Numbered from the stretch's first letter, positions 44,292 through 54,111 are shown. The stretch is 64,000 nt of DNA from JAQBGV01 sp032128395 (GCA_032128395.1 JAQBGV010000071.1:13150-77149); one strand, 5' to 3'. Notes: a model not told the origin generated them from the sequence alone. A program made the numbers and translations.

Positions 44292-45455
44292 TTGCTGATC
44301 TTCACCATCCGTCGTCTGCTCTCGATCCCGCCACTCCTCTTGGGGGTGGCGCTGCTGACGTTCATCCTATTGAAGCTCGCTCCTGGCGACTTCTTCGTGC
44401 AGATGGAGATGAATCCGGCGATCTCGAACAACTCGGTGATGGGGGCGAAGCTCGAGGCCGGATTGGTCAAGAAGCTCTCCGCAGACGCGCTCCACGATTT
44501 CGGCGAATTCAGGGCGAAGGGTTCGACCTGGGAATTTCGAGCAGACGGGATCTACCGCGACGGGGCCCTGGCCGAGACTCGGAACGCGTCGCAGAACCTG
44601 GGAAAGTTCAGCCTGGGATTCTCGAAGTACGAGTGTGACGACGACGGCAACGTCTACGTGAAGGTCGGGATCCTCGAAGGGTTCGCGCGCTGGATCGGGA
44701 ACGTGGTCCAGGGTGACTTCGGACGCTCCTTCAAATATGCTCGTCCCGTCTTCCCGATGATCCGGGAGAAGCTCTGGAACACGCTGAGCCTCAGCCTCGC
44801 TGCGCTCTTCCTGGCTTGGGGGGTAGCCATCCCACTCGGGGTGCTCGCGGCGGTGAAACCGAATTCGCTCTGGGACCACTCGAGCGGCTTCATCGCATTC
44901 TTCGGTCTCTCGATCCCCTCGGTATTCTTCGCACTCCTCATGGTGCTGTTCGCGAGCTACACCGGGTGGTTCCCGGTCGGTGACATGGTCGACACCGTCG
45001 ACTACGACAAAATGTCACTCATCGACAAGGTCTGGGACCGGATCCATCACCTGATCCTACCGACGATCGTGATCGGTACCGGAGCGATGGCGGGATACAT
45101 GCGCCAAGCTCGGGGCAACATGATCGAGGCACTCGGTCAGGACTATGTCCGGACCGCGCGCGCCAAGGGACTCCCCCAGAAGTCCGTACTGTTCAAGCAC
45201 GCGCTCCGGAACGCGATCAACCCGCTCGTCACCCTCTTCGGGTACTCCCTCGCGGCCCTCCTCTCGGGGTCGTTCCTGGTCGAGGTCGTGATGAACTGGC
45301 CGGGGATGGCCCGGCTGGTGGTGGATGCCATATTCTCCAAGGACGAACCGATGGTGATGGCTTCCGTCATGGTGAGCTCCTTGCTCCTCGTCTTCGGGAA
45401 TCTCACCGCGGATCTCCTGCTCGCGGTGGTCGATCCGAGGGTGAGACTCTCATGA
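44292..45455 (+). CDS. Peptide ABC transporter permease, OppB/YejB type with periplasmic insertion (system 4)
   Basis: 387 residues. The N-terminus RRLLSIPPLLLGVALLTFILLKLAPGDFF is OppB-like, but an insertion of about 70 residues (about 35-110, mostly polar, with MEMNPAISNNSVMGAKLEAG) follows in the first periplasmic loop. The EAA loop is TARAKGLPQKSVLFKHALRNAINPL and the rest is standard. TTG 44292 is the start, 49 nt after the binding-protein stop, with AAGGGT upstream. The end overlaps the next permease by 4 nt. Confidence 0.9.
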   Translation: MLIFTIRRLLSIPPLLLGVALLTFILLKLAPGDFFVQMEMNPAISNNSVMGAKLEAGLVKKLSADALHDFGEFRAKGSTWEFRADGIYRDGALAETRNASQNLGKFSLGFSKYECDDDGNVYVKVGILEGFARWIGNVVQGDFGRSFKYARPVFPMIREKLWNTLSLSLAALFLAWGVAIPLGVLAAVKPNSLWDHSSGFIAFFGLSIPSVFFALLMVLFASYTGWFPVGDMVDTVDYDKMSLIDKVWDRIHHLILPTIVIGTGAMAGYMRQARGNMIEALGQDYVRTARAKGLPQKSVLFKHALRNAINPLVTLFGYSLAALLSGSFLVEVVMNWPGMARLVVDAIFSKDEPMVMASVMVSSLLLVFGNLTADLLLAVVDPRVRLS

Positions 45456-46801
45456 GCGAGACACCCCAGGTCCACGCAGTGGAGACCGAGGGCCCCGGCC
45501 TCCCCCCACCTCGCGGGCCGTGGAAGATGATCTGGATCCGACTGCGCAAGAACCGGGTCGCGCTCATCGGCGGCGGCATATTGGTCTTCATGTACTTCCT
45601 CGCGTGCTTTGCCGGGTTCCTTTCGCCGTACGACTTCAATGAAGTCAACACAGACACCACCAGGTACGGCCCGATGCTGTTCGGGGGGAGTCACGTCACC
45701 GAGGTCGGTCGCCACACCGTCGAGATCGAGAACGAAGAGCGAGACTACGTCGAAGTCGATGTCGCCCAGTACGAGACGAAGTGGCGCTGGTTCGACGGGG
45801 GCCTCACGTTCCGGAACGCGGACGGCAATTTCACCCTGCGACCACACGTCCACGCCCTGCGCGAGGTCGTCTCCTACGACTCCTACGGCGAGACGACGTT
45901 TCTTCTCGCAACGGACCCGGAGGTGCGCCTCCCTCTCCGCTTCTTCGTCTCGCGTGGCGAGGACCAGGACTCGCACGAAGTCTTCTCGCTCTGTGGATTC
46001 TTCCGAATCTTCGCCCGAACCAAGTTGTTCGGCATCGAGCGCCCCGAAGAGTGGAACACCGACGGGGGCGGCAAGGAGGGTCGTCGACACGCGGCCGTCT
46101 ATCTCCTCGGGTCCGACCACAGCGGTCGAGATCTGCTGACGCGAATCCTCTTCGGCGGACAGGTCTCCCTCTCGGTTGGGCTGCTCGGGATCTTGATCAG
46201 CATGACGATCGGGCTCGTCTTCGGTGGCGTCTCGGGCTACTACGGAGGCGTGGTCGATTTCTTCATGATGCGTTTTACCGAGCTGTTGATGGCGATACCC
46301 GGGCTCTACCTCATCCTGACCCTTCGCTACGTGATCTCCGACGAGTTGGACAGCCGCGAGACCTACATCATGATCGTCGTGATCCTCGCGCTCGCCGGGT
46401 GGGCCGGTACCGCCCGCGTCATCCGCGGCATGGTGCTCTCCTTGAAGGAGAACGAGTACGCGCTCGCCGCGCGTGCCCTCGGCGCCACGGGCCCGCGGGT
46501 GATCCTGCGGCACATCCTGCCCAATACCGCGAGCTTCGTGATCGTCACTGCGACGTTGTACGTGCCGTACTACATCCTGGGTGAGGTCGCGCTGAGCTTT
46601 CTCGGCCTCGGGATCACGGAACCTGCGACCTCTTGGGGACTCCTCCTGCGCGACGCGCAGAGTTCGCAGGTCTTGAAGTACAACCCTTGGCTGGTGACCC
46701 CCGGGTTGTTCATCTTCGTCGCCGTGCTCGCCTACAACTTTCTCGGGGATGGGTTGCGCGACGCGGCGGATCCGCGGGCGGTCCTCGGCAAGAAGAAGTA
46801 G
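45452..46801 (+). CDS. Peptide ABC transporter permease, OppC/YejE type with large periplasmic domain (system 4)
   Basis: 449 residues, about 150 longer than a usual OppC. After the first membrane segment (about 38-58) a polar domain of about 150 residues (60-210, rich in Glu, Asp, Tyr and Phe) precedes HSGRDLLTRILFGGQVSLSVG. The EAA loop is AARALGATGPRVILRHILPNTA and the end FLGDGLRDAADPRAV is standard. ATG 45452 overlaps the previous stop as ATGA. Such insertions probably contact the binding protein or peptide in the periplasm, which is inference. The stop lies 4 nt from the convergent acyl-CoA synthetase stop. Confidence 0.9.
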   Translation: MSETPQVHAVETEGPGLPPPRGPWKMIWIRLRKNRVALIGGGILVFMYFLACFAGFLSPYDFNEVNTDTTRYGPMLFGGSHVTEVGRHTVEIENEERDYVEVDVAQYETKWRWFDGGLTFRNADGNFTLRPHVHALREVVSYDSYGETTFLLATDPEVRLPLRFFVSRGEDQDSHEVFSLCGFFRIFARTKLFGIERPEEWNTDGGGKEGRRHAAVYLLGSDHSGRDLLTRILFGGQVSLSVGLLGILISMTIGLVFGGVSGYYGGVVDFFMMRFTELLMAIPGLYLILTLRYVISDELDSRETYIMIVVILALAGWAGTARVIRGMVLSLKENEYALAARALGATGPRVILRHILPNTASFVIVTATLYVPYYILGEVALSFLGLGITEPATSWGLLLRDAQSSQVLKYNPWLVTPGLFIFVAVLAYNFLGDGLRDAADPRAVLGKKK

Positions 46802-46805
46802 CGCC

Positions 46806-48782
46806 CTACCGCGCGCGCGCGATCGCTTCCAACGCCTCGGGGTTCGCGATGCTCGTCAGGTCGCCTAGGTCCTCTGCGCCGAGGTAACTCTTCTGGATCA
46901 GGCGGCGGACGATCTTCGCGCTGCGGGTCTTCGGAAGGTCGTCCACGAAGAGCACCGCCTTCGGGCGGTCGACCTTGCCCAGAGCACGGACCACCTGCTT
47001 CACGAGTTCTTCGCGGAGGGATTCGCTCTCCTTGCTGCCCGGGTGCAGGACGACGAAGCAAACCACCTCGGTCCCCTTCAACGTGTCCGGGACGCCGATC
47101 GCGGCAGCCTCGCTCACCGCAGCGTGCTCGATCAACGCCGATTCGATCTCGCCGGGGCCGACGCGCCGTCCTGCGATCTTGAGGGTGTCGTCCGCGCGCC
47201 CGAAGAGGTACCAGTGCCCTTCCTTGTCGACGAGCGCCCAGTCGCCGTGGTTCCAGACGCCGGGGTAGCGCGACCAATAGGTCTCGAGGTACTTCTCGTC
47301 GTTCTTGAAAAGGCTGCGGGTCATCGACGGAGCGGGGTGCTTGCACACCAGTGATCCGACCTCGCCGACGACCGAGTGCCCCCCCTCATCGAAGACGTCG
47401 ACATCCATCCCGAGGCCCGGGCTCTGCAGCGAGGTCTCCCTTATCGGGAGTACGGGGAGTGGAGCGAGGAAGCACCCGACGATGTCGGTGCCCCCGGAGA
47501 TGTTGATCACCGGGCAGCGGCCCCGCCCCACCCGCTCGGAGAACCACCGGTAGCTCTCCGGGTCCCAAGGCTCGCCCGTCGAGCCGAGGATCCGGAGCGT
47601 CTCCATCGGATGGCGCTCGACCCATTCGTCGCCGGAGCGCATCAAGAGCCGGATGGCAGTCGGACTGATCCCGAGGTGCGTCGCGCCGTGCGCCTCGACC
47701 ATGCTCCACACGCGATCGGGAGCGGGGTGGTCCGGTGCGCCTTCGAAGACGACGATCCCCACCCGATTCAGGAAACACCCGATGATCTCCCAAGGGCCCA
47801 TCATCCAACCGATGTCGCTGAACCACCAAAAGGTGTCGTGCGCGCGCACATCGAAGTTGTACTTGAGCTCTTTGCCCATCTGGGCCAGGCAACCCGCGTG
47901 GGTGTGCACCGTCCCCTTCGGCTTCCCGGTGGTGCCCGAGGTATAGATCATCAGCGCGGGGTCCATCGCCCGCCGCGTCTCGATCCCGGGATCCGGTTCG
48001 CTCCCCAGGACGATTTCGTGCCACCAGTGATCGCGACCCTCGGTCCACGGGACTTCGATTCCCAGGCCGACTCGCTCGATTACGATCGAGTGGCGCAGCT
48101 TGTCGAGACCAGCCATCGCTTCGTCGGCGGGGGCCTTGAGAGGGAACGGCTTCCCACGTCGCATCGAACCATCCGCGGTGAAGAGGAGCGACACCTCGGC
48201 GTCCGCGAGCCGTTCGCGGACAGCGGGGGGTGCGTAACCGGAGAAAATCGGGATGAAGATCGCACCGATCTGCATCGTGCCGAGCATCGCAAAGACCACT
48301 TCGGCCACCATCGGCAAATAACAGGCGACCTTGTCGCCCGGTCCGATGCCGAGCCGGCGAAGTGCCGCTGCGACCCGGAAGACTTGATCCGCGACCTCCT
48401 CGAACGTGAAGCTCCGCACCGCGCCGTCTTCGCTTTCGGCAGTCAGGGCGCGGCGCGATCCCACCTCCGCCGCCGGTCGAGAGACGCAGTTCAGAGCGAT
48501 GTTGGTCTCTCCGCCGACGAACCAGTCTGCCCACGGATTCCCTCGGGAGAGGTCGACGACGCGTTCGTAGGGGCGCGTCCATTCGATCCCGAGGTCGCGA
48601 ACGCACGCATCCCAGAACCACTCGGGGTTCCGCATGGTCGCTCCGATGAACGCGCGAACGCAGCGTTCGGTCTCGACGACATCATCGGGGTCCACCGCGT
48701 GACCGAGGGAACGCATCAGAGCGGTGACGTTCGCGCCATCGATCCACTCCGCAGTCGGAATCCAGGCCTCTCGCGGTTTCAT
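46806..48782 (-). CDS. AMP-forming acyl-CoA synthetase, acetyl-CoA-synthetase-like
   Basis: 658 residues of the ANL superfamily, activating a carboxylate as acyl-AMP and then acyl-CoA. P-loop YTSGTTGKPKG (near residue 278), GATHLGISPTAIRLLM, GSTGEPWDPESYRWFSE, the hinge GRADDTLKIAGRRVGPGEIE and the C-terminal KTRSAKIVRR with the catalytic Lys are all present. The region FWWFSDIGWMMGPWEIIG resembles acetyl/propionyl-type enzymes, so a short-chain acid is likely. The motif before the Lys is SAK in place of the usual SGK. Its ATG overlaps the aminotransferase stop (ATGA), linking the two genes. Confidence 0.88.
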   Translation of the reverse strand: MKPREAWIPTAEWIDGANVTALMRSLGHAVDPDDVVETERCVRAFIGATMRNPEWFWDACVRDLGIEWTRPYERVVDLSRGNPWADWFVGGETNIALNCVSRPAAEVGSRRALTAESEDGAVRSFTFEEVADQVFRVAAALRRLGIGPGDKVACYLPMVAEVVFAMLGTMQIGAIFIPIFSGYAPPAVRERLADAEVSLLFTADGSMRRGKPFPLKAPADEAMAGLDKLRHSIVIERVGLGIEVPWTEGRDHWWHEIVLGSEPDPGIETRRAMDPALMIYTSGTTGKPKGTVHTHAGCLAQMGKELKYNFDVRAHDTFWWFSDIGWMMGPWEIIGCFLNRVGIVVFEGAPDHPAPDRVWSMVEAHGATHLGISPTAIRLLMRSGDEWVERHPMETLRILGSTGEPWDPESYRWFSERVGRGRCPVINISGGTDIVGCFLAPLPVLPIRETSLQSPGLGMDVDVFDEGGHSVVGEVGSLVCKHPAPSMTRSLFKNDEKYLETYWSRYPGVWNHGDWALVDKEGHWYLFGRADDTLKIAGRRVGPGEIESALIEHAAVSEAAAIGVPDTLKGTEVVCFVVLHPGSKESESLREELVKQVVRALGKVDRPKAVLFVDDLPKTRSAKIVRRLIQKSYLGAEDLGDLTSIANPEALEAIARAR

Positions 48783-49678
48783 TCGCCCGTCCCCGCAGAA
48801 CCCGCGCCCTCAGGCGGCCTTGCGCGGGTCCGGGCATCGTACGCGGCGGTGATGCGGACGGTGACCGGCCCCGGCACGGGCAACACCTTCCCTGCGATCT
48901 TTCGGATCGGCAGGATCCCTTTAAGAGTGCTGGTCAGGAACGCCTCATCGGCCTTCTGCAGATCTTCCGGAGGAAACGCGCCGCGCCGTTCGTTGATCTT
49001 CTCTTCGGTGAGGATTTCGAGGACGGTGCGCCGCGTCACCCCGAGGAGAATTCCGCGGTCCTCCGACGTGCACACCTCACCACCCCTTACCCAGAAGATG
49101 TTCGAAGTCGTCCCCTCTGCGACCGCCCCATCGACGGTGCACAGGATCCCCTCGTACGCCCCGGCGGCCATCACTTCGCGGTAGGCGAGGATGTTGTTCA
49201 GGAAATTCCCACTCTTGATCCGAGGATCGAGGGCGCTCGGTGGATTTCGCCGGACCGTCGAAACGATCACGTCCACGCCCTCGGTCACGAGTGGGTGATT
49301 TCCCCGGGGGATCGGCCACCCGAAGACGAGGAGGCGAGGCGCGGGGCAACGTGAAGTGTCGAGACCGAGGGGCCCTTCCCCCCGGGTGATCATCAATCGG
49401 AGACCGACGTCGTGATCGGTGGGCCCGCGCGCCGACACGTCCTCGAGAATCGCACGCCAGTCGACACGGGTCCACGGGGTGGAGAGGCCAATCGCCTCGG
49501 CGGAGGCTTCGAGACGCTCGAGGTGATCGTCGGATCGGAAGAGTTGACCGTCGTAGCTCCGGAGGGTCTCGTAGATCGAGTCACCGTAGAGGAACCCGTG
49601 GTCGAGCACTCCGACTCGCGCCTGGTCGGCGGAGATCACGTGGCCGTCGATCCAGACCCAGAGCGCGCCTAGCTGCAC
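48779..49678 (-). CDS. Class IV PLP-dependent aminotransferase (BCAT / D-amino acid / ADC-lyase type)
   Basis: 299 residues. VGVLDHGFLYGDSIYETLRSYDG is the hallmark N-terminal region. The PLP Lys is in RIKSGNFLNNILA (near residue 160), and AVAEGTTSNIFWV contains the second conserved Glu. Members are branched-chain aminotransferases, D-alanine aminotransferases or aminodeoxychorismate lyases; the sequence does not settle which. GTG 49676-49678 follows GGAGGAGA. Its stop overlaps the acyl-CoA synthetase start, so a 2-oxo acid produced here might feed the synthetase after decarboxylation, which is speculation. Confidence 0.88.
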   Translation of the reverse strand: MQLGALWVWIDGHVISADQARVGVLDHGFLYGDSIYETLRSYDGQLFRSDDHLERLEASAEAIGLSTPWTRVDWRAILEDVSARGPTDHDVGLRLMITRGEGPLGLDTSRCPAPRLLVFGWPIPRGNHPLVTEGVDVIVSTVRRNPPSALDPRIKSGNFLNNILAYREVMAAGAYEGILCTVDGAVAEGTTSNIFWVRGGEVCTSEDRGILLGVTRRTVLEILTEEKINERRGAFPPEDLQKADEAFLTSTLKGILPIRKIAGKVLPVPGPVTVRITAAYDARTRARPPEGAGSAGTGE

Positions 49679-49851
49679 GATCTCTCCTCCTTTGCGGAAC
49701 GGGGTACCGGAAGCGAGCGGAGTCTACCCCGGCGCTGGGTAGTCTGTCCCCGGCCTCCTCCCGGCAATTCCCGGACCTGGCCCGGTGGTCTGATCGGGCG
49801 GTATTCTGTAGTTCGGGGGAGCCACGCTTCATTCTTCGAGAGGACTCAGCG

Positions 49852-52044
49852 ATGGCACCGGTCTCATCGATGCGGGGATGGGGGTCCCGACTCTGGGGGT
49901 GGTCGGGAGCGACCGCCGCCGTTCTCGTCGCGGGACTCGTTTTCGCCGGTTGCGCAGCGGACCGAAACTCATTCGGTCTGACCGGGCGCGCGAACGTTCC
50001 CACCCTCGGGTTCCCGATCGGCACACCGACCGCGGACAACGTGTCGGTCGTACGCGCGTTCCCCGCGCTCTCTTTCTCGCAACCCCTCTTCCTCACCGCC
50101 CCGCCGGATGGGAGCGATCGCATTTTCGTCGTCGAGAAGGGAGGGACGATCCGAGTCTTCCCGAATGTCGATGGTGCGAGCACGACGACTCAGTACTTCA
50201 ACATCGCCGTCGACACCGATGGGGAGCAAGGCCTCCTCGGACTCGCGTTCTCCCCGAACTACTCGAGCGACGGCGCGTTATACGTCTACTACACCGCTCC
50301 GAACGCCCCGCGGCGCTCGGTGGTCTCGCGCTTCCTAGTCAGCAGCGATCCCGATGTCGCCGATCTCGGGAGCGAGGAGATCCTCCTCGAGATCGCCCAA
50401 CCGTTCACCAACCACAACGCGGGGATGCTCGCCTTCGGTCCGGATGGATTCCTTTACATCTCACTCGGAGATGGCGGTTCTGGGGGCGATCCCTTCGGCA
50501 ACGCCCAGAACCGCACCACTCTTCTCGGCAGCCTGCTCCGAATCGACCCGGACGGGGGCACCCCGTACGCGGTCCCCGCCGACAATCCGTTCGTCGGAGA
50601 GGGGGGCGGGGTCCGGGAGGAGATCTACGCATTCGGCCTGCGCAATCCGTGGCGGTTCAGCTTCGACCGCGACACGGGGGACCTGTGGCTGGGGGACGTC
50701 GGCCAAGGAGATCGCGAAGAGATCGATCTCGTCAACTCCGGGGACAACCTCGGGTGGAACCTCTATGAGGGCAATCTCGAGTTCGACAATCCGACCAGCG
50801 TTCCGGCGAGCGCGCTCCGCGCACCGGTTCACGACTATTCGCGGATCGAAGGGGCGAGCGTGACCGGCGGCTACGTCTACCGCGGAACCGCCAGCGCCGC
50901 TCTCGACGGCGCCTATATTTACGGCGACTTCGCCAGCGGGACGATCTGGGCGCTCCTGTGGGATGGAACCCAAGTCGCCTCGAACACCCCGATCGGCACC
51001 GTCGGCAGCGTCGCTTCGTTCGGAGAGGACGAGAGCGGCGAGCTGTTCGCGGTATCGATCGCCGGGACGATCTGGCGATTCATCGAGACGGGACCGCCCC
51101 CTCCCCCCCTCGGAGGGGCGCCGACCCTCCTCTCGGAGACGGGGATCTTCGCCGACCTGACGACACTGCAGGTGAATCCCGGATTGATCGAGTACGACGT
51201 GCAGGTGGATGAGTGGGCGGACGGCGCTCGCCTGAGGCGTTGGATCTTCCTCCCCGGCACGTCACAGATCGACTTCACCGCCACCAGCGATTGGGAGTTC
51301 CCGGTCGGGACCGTCCTGGTGAAACACTTCGAGATCGATCTCGACGCGACCGCGGTGCGGCGCCTCGAGACTCGAGTGCTCGTGCGCGACGTGCAGCAGT
51401 GGCGATTCCACCTGTACCGATGGAACCCAGAGGAGACCGACGCGGAGCTCGATATCGATGGGCACGACGAGTCCTTGACGGTGGACACCGACGCCGGACC
51501 GCTGACCTTCAACTGGCACTACCCAGCCCCGGCGGAGTGCGTCGCGTGCCACTCCGGTGCGGCCGGCAGAGTGCTCGGGGTGCGCACCCGTCAGATGAAT
51601 CGCGACTTCGCGTTCCCGAAGACGGTGGACAACCAGCTGCGCGCTTGGAACCACGTGGGTCTCTTCACGACGAACATCGGCGCCGCCCCGCTCTACCCAC
51701 TCTTCCCCGATCCATTCGACCCCGGCACCCCCCTCGCGACCGCCGCGCGGGTCCTGCTCGCGATCGACTGCGCGATCTGCCACCGCCCGGGGGGGAGCGC
51801 TCCGGCGGGGATGGATCTCCGCTTCGACGTTCCGAGCGACGCCAAGCAGCTCATCGGAGTCGCGCCGAGTTCGGGGGACCTCGGCCTTCCGGGCGCGCTT
51901 CTGGTGACTCCGGGGGACCGGACGATGAGCATCCTCTACGAGCGGATGTCGCGGCTGGATGCGACGCGGATGGCTCCGACCTCGGGGCGACTCGATGAGT
52001 CTGGTCTGGAGATCATCGGGGATTGGATCGACGGGCTGCCGTAG
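49852..52044 (+). CDS. PQQ-type sugar dehydrogenase lipoprotein with two c-haem motifs
   Basis: 730 residues. A signal peptide with lipobox VFAGC (about residues 30-34) precedes a six-bladed beta-propeller of the glucose/sorbosone dehydrogenase family (about 65-405): DGEQGLLGLAFSP, NHNAGMLAFGPDGFLYISLGDGG, REEIYAFGLRNPWRFSFD and GEDESGELFA. A Pro-rich linker (about 410-420) leads to a C-terminal region with two CxxCH sites, CVACH (near residue 564) and CAICH (near 642). The protein may oxidise a sugar and pass electrons to its own haems. PQQ is the usual cofactor of this fold but was not confirmed. ATG 49852 follows GAGAGGA. Confidence 0.85.
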   Translation: MAPVSSMRGWGSRLWGWSGATAAVLVAGLVFAGCAADRNSFGLTGRANVPTLGFPIGTPTADNVSVVRAFPALSFSQPLFLTAPPDGSDRIFVVEKGGTIRVFPNVDGASTTTQYFNIAVDTDGEQGLLGLAFSPNYSSDGALYVYYTAPNAPRRSVVSRFLVSSDPDVADLGSEEILLEIAQPFTNHNAGMLAFGPDGFLYISLGDGGSGGDPFGNAQNRTTLLGSLLRIDPDGGTPYAVPADNPFVGEGGGVREEIYAFGLRNPWRFSFDRDTGDLWLGDVGQGDREEIDLVNSGDNLGWNLYEGNLEFDNPTSVPASALRAPVHDYSRIEGASVTGGYVYRGTASAALDGAYIYGDFASGTIWALLWDGTQVASNTPIGTVGSVASFGEDESGELFAVSIAGTIWRFIETGPPPPPLGGAPTLLSETGIFADLTTLQVNPGLIEYDVQVDEWADGARLRRWIFLPGTSQIDFTATSDWEFPVGTVLVKHFEIDLDATAVRRLETRVLVRDVQQWRFHLYRWNPEETDAELDIDGHDESLTVDTDAGPLTFNWHYPAPAECVACHSGAAGRVLGVRTRQMNRDFAFPKTVDNQLRAWNHVGLFTTNIGAAPLYPLFPDPFDPGTPLATAARVLLAIDCAICHRPGGSAPAGMDLRFDVPSDAKQLIGVAPSSGDLGLPGALLVTPGDRTMSILYERMSRLDATRMAPTSGRLDESGLEIIGDWIDGLP

Positions 52045-52063
52045 GGAGTGGGGTGCCGGTCCC

Positions 52064-52954
52064 CTACCCCGTGACGAACTCGCGGGCTCGGTCCGCTTGC
52101 GAAAGGATGTCCTCGCCGAGTTGAGCTCGCTCGATCCCTGCGAGCAGCGGGACGAGGTGGACCGGGAGATCACCCAGCGGCGCTGCGGATCCCACGATTC
52201 GCGGGCGACCGAGTCGGTTCGCGAGCTCGTTCCCGAGCGAGACGATCTCGACCGCCCTACGCATCTCGGGATCCGACTCTTCCCACTCGGGTGGACCCGC
52301 GGCGGCATCGTGGTGATCGCGGATCACGTGCCGGACGAGCGGTGGGAGCGACCAATGCTCCGCGAGCCACGCCCCGAGCAGCGTATGTTCGACGCCGATC
52401 GCAGTCCGCTCCGCCTCGAGGGGATCCACCGACTCCTCCAGGACCAGTCGCTCCGCCTCTTTCGCCTCGGCGGTGAGGTAGCGTCGGGCGACGAGCACTC
52501 CGATGTCGTGGAGAAGCCCCGCAGTGAAGAGGTCATCCTTGATCGGGAGACGGTTCATCTCGCAGAGGTGGCGCGCCGCACATGCCGTGACCAGCGAGTG
52601 CTCCCAGAACTGAGTCGCGGCTTCGTCGTTGCCGAAGGCGCCGCGGACCGAGACGCTGATCGCGAGCGAACGGACCGAGTTGAAGCCGACCAGCGTGATC
52701 GCGTGCTTCAGGGACGACACGGGGCGGGGAAGCGAGTAGAAGGCCGAGTTGACCAGCTTGAGCACTTTGGCCGAGAGGGCCTGGTCGTGTTCCATCACCT
52801 TCGCCAGGTCTTGGCTCGAGGAATTCGGGTTTTCGGCGACCTCGGTGAGGCGAGCGATGACGAGCGGGAAGCTCGGGATGTCGTAGATCCGCTGCACCAC
52901 GCGCTTCAGTCGCGCGTGGGCGCTGTGATCGGGCACGCCCGTGCTCGGCTGCAT
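52064..52954 (-). CDS. HDOD-domain protein
   Basis: 296 residues. The N-terminal two thirds follow the HDOD pattern: LPSFPLV-like IYDIPSFPLVIARL, DLAKVMEHDQALSAKVLKLVNSAFY, SLKHAITLVGFNSVRSLA and TAGLLHDIG. HDOD proteins are related to HD phosphohydrolases but usually lack the full metal site and work in signalling. HDIG-like and EHTLLGAWLAEHW motifs are present here, so some phosphodiesterase-like residues remain. The frame is open upstream through the FAD gene; ATG 52952-52954 is the first Met before the domain, with a weak Gly-rich Shine-Dalgarno. It converges on the sugar dehydrogenase. Confidence 0.8.
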   Translation of the reverse strand: MQPSTGVPDHSAHARLKRVVQRIYDIPSFPLVIARLTEVAENPNSSSQDLAKVMEHDQALSAKVLKLVNSAFYSLPRPVSSLKHAITLVGFNSVRSLAISVSVRGAFGNDEAATQFWEHSLVTACAARHLCEMNRLPIKDDLFTAGLLHDIGVLVARRYLTAEAKEAERLVLEESVDPLEAERTAIGVEHTLLGAWLAEHWSLPPLVRHVIRDHHDAAAGPPEWEESDPEMRRAVEIVSLGNELANRLGRPRIVGSAAPLGDLPVHLVPLLAGIERAQLGEDILSQADRAREFVTG

Positions 52955-53073
52955 TCCCGCGACCCCCGGTGAAAGCCCTCGCCAGAACGGACCCGTCGGT
53001 GGACGGAGTCCTCCCTGGAAGAGTACCCCGGAGGGCAGAATCGAGCCGGTGGGCTCGATAGGGCGAGCCGAGA

Positions 53074-54111
53074 TCACCCCTCCTCGAGGAGTGCACCCAC
53101 CGAGGCGAGGGGCGCGAGGCCCCGCTCCGCCAGCTGCTCTCCGACCGAGGAAAAGAGCCCGAGACCGTGAGGTCCGAAGGCCCCGGCGGCGGCGATGCGC
53201 CCGGCTCGGCTGCCGAGAACCACTCCCGCAGGGTCGCAGGCCAGGCGAGGCAGAGCACGCCCCCGGCGGACCCCTCCGTTCACGATCCACGGGAACCGAT
53301 CTGCCTCGGCACGACGGAACTTCTCGAGGAGGGTCCAGTCGACGGCGCAGTCCCCTCCGAGCTCCCCGTCGACGGCGAGCTCGAGCTCCCACTCCGAAGC
53401 GCCGATGGGGGTGAGAGTGGCACGAGATTCCGGAAGCCACACCACCGTTCCCCCTTCCTGCGCCGTCGCGAGCTCGAACGAATGCACGATCTCGACCCGC
53501 CAATCGTGGCGCACCCCGAGGGAGTCGAGGAACCTTGGGTTGTCGGCGCCGGCGGCGAGATGAACCCGCGCCGCCCGCCCCGCCCGCCCCTGAGCGGTGA
53601 CGTGAACCCCGTCCTCTGCCTCCCGGAGTTCCAGGACCTCGGTGTCCAGGAGCAATCGACCGCCTTGTGCCCGGATCCGCGCATGGAGTGCAGAAATGAT
53701 GGGCAGAGTCTCGATCGCACCGTCCGCGGGTGAGAATCGGGCATCCGTGGACGGGGTGAGCTCCCACGGGAAGCGCTCGGCGACCTCAGACGGAACCAGG
53801 CGCTCACACCCGGGGGGTGTCGCCTCGTCCGCGGGAATGCGGAGCGAGCCGCACCGGAGGAAGGGGAGCTCTTCATCGAGGTACTCCCGCCCCCCTTCGA
53901 GGAGGACTCGTCCCCGGTCCTCGAGTGCGGTGAGGGCGGGATGTCCGTCGCGGATGACGGCCCCGGAGCGCCCCGGGCGCCCAGCGCTCAGCGCTCCACC
54001 GCGCTCGGCCACCCACACCCCTCGAGCCCCGCGCCGGAGGAGGTGGTCGGCGGTCGCGAGCCCGAGCAGGCCAGCGCCGACGACGAAATGCTCGCACTCG
54101 AACGGCTTCAC
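53074..54111 (-). CDS. FAD-dependent oxidoreductase, DAO family
   Basis: 345 residues. The N-terminus CEHFVVGAGLLGLATADHLLRRG is the FAD-binding GxGxxG fold, and GRSGAVIRDGHPAL follows. The C-terminal AGRIAAAGAFGPHGLGLFSSVGEQLAE is the second FAD-binding stretch of D-amino-acid/glycine-oxidase-like enzymes. Substrate unknown. GTG 54109-54111 follows GGAGG closely, while the longer open frame to 54297 has no support. It is co-directional with the HDOD gene and divergent from the lipoprotein-Mla operon, with 155 nt between starts. Confidence 0.82.
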   Translation of the reverse strand: MKPFECEHFVVGAGLLGLATADHLLRRGARGVWVAERGGALSAGRPGRSGAVIRDGHPALTALEDRGRVLLEGGREYLDEELPFLRCGSLRIPADEATPPGCERLVPSEVAERFPWELTPSTDARFSPADGAIETLPIISALHARIRAQGGRLLLDTEVLELREAEDGVHVTAQGRAGRAARVHLAAGADNPRFLDSLGVRHDWRVEIVHSFELATAQEGGTVVWLPESRATLTPIGASEWELELAVDGELGGDCAVDWTLLEKFRRAEADRFPWIVNGGVRRGRALPRLACDPAGVVLGSRAGRIAAAGAFGPHGLGLFSSVGEQLAERGLAPLASVGALLEEG

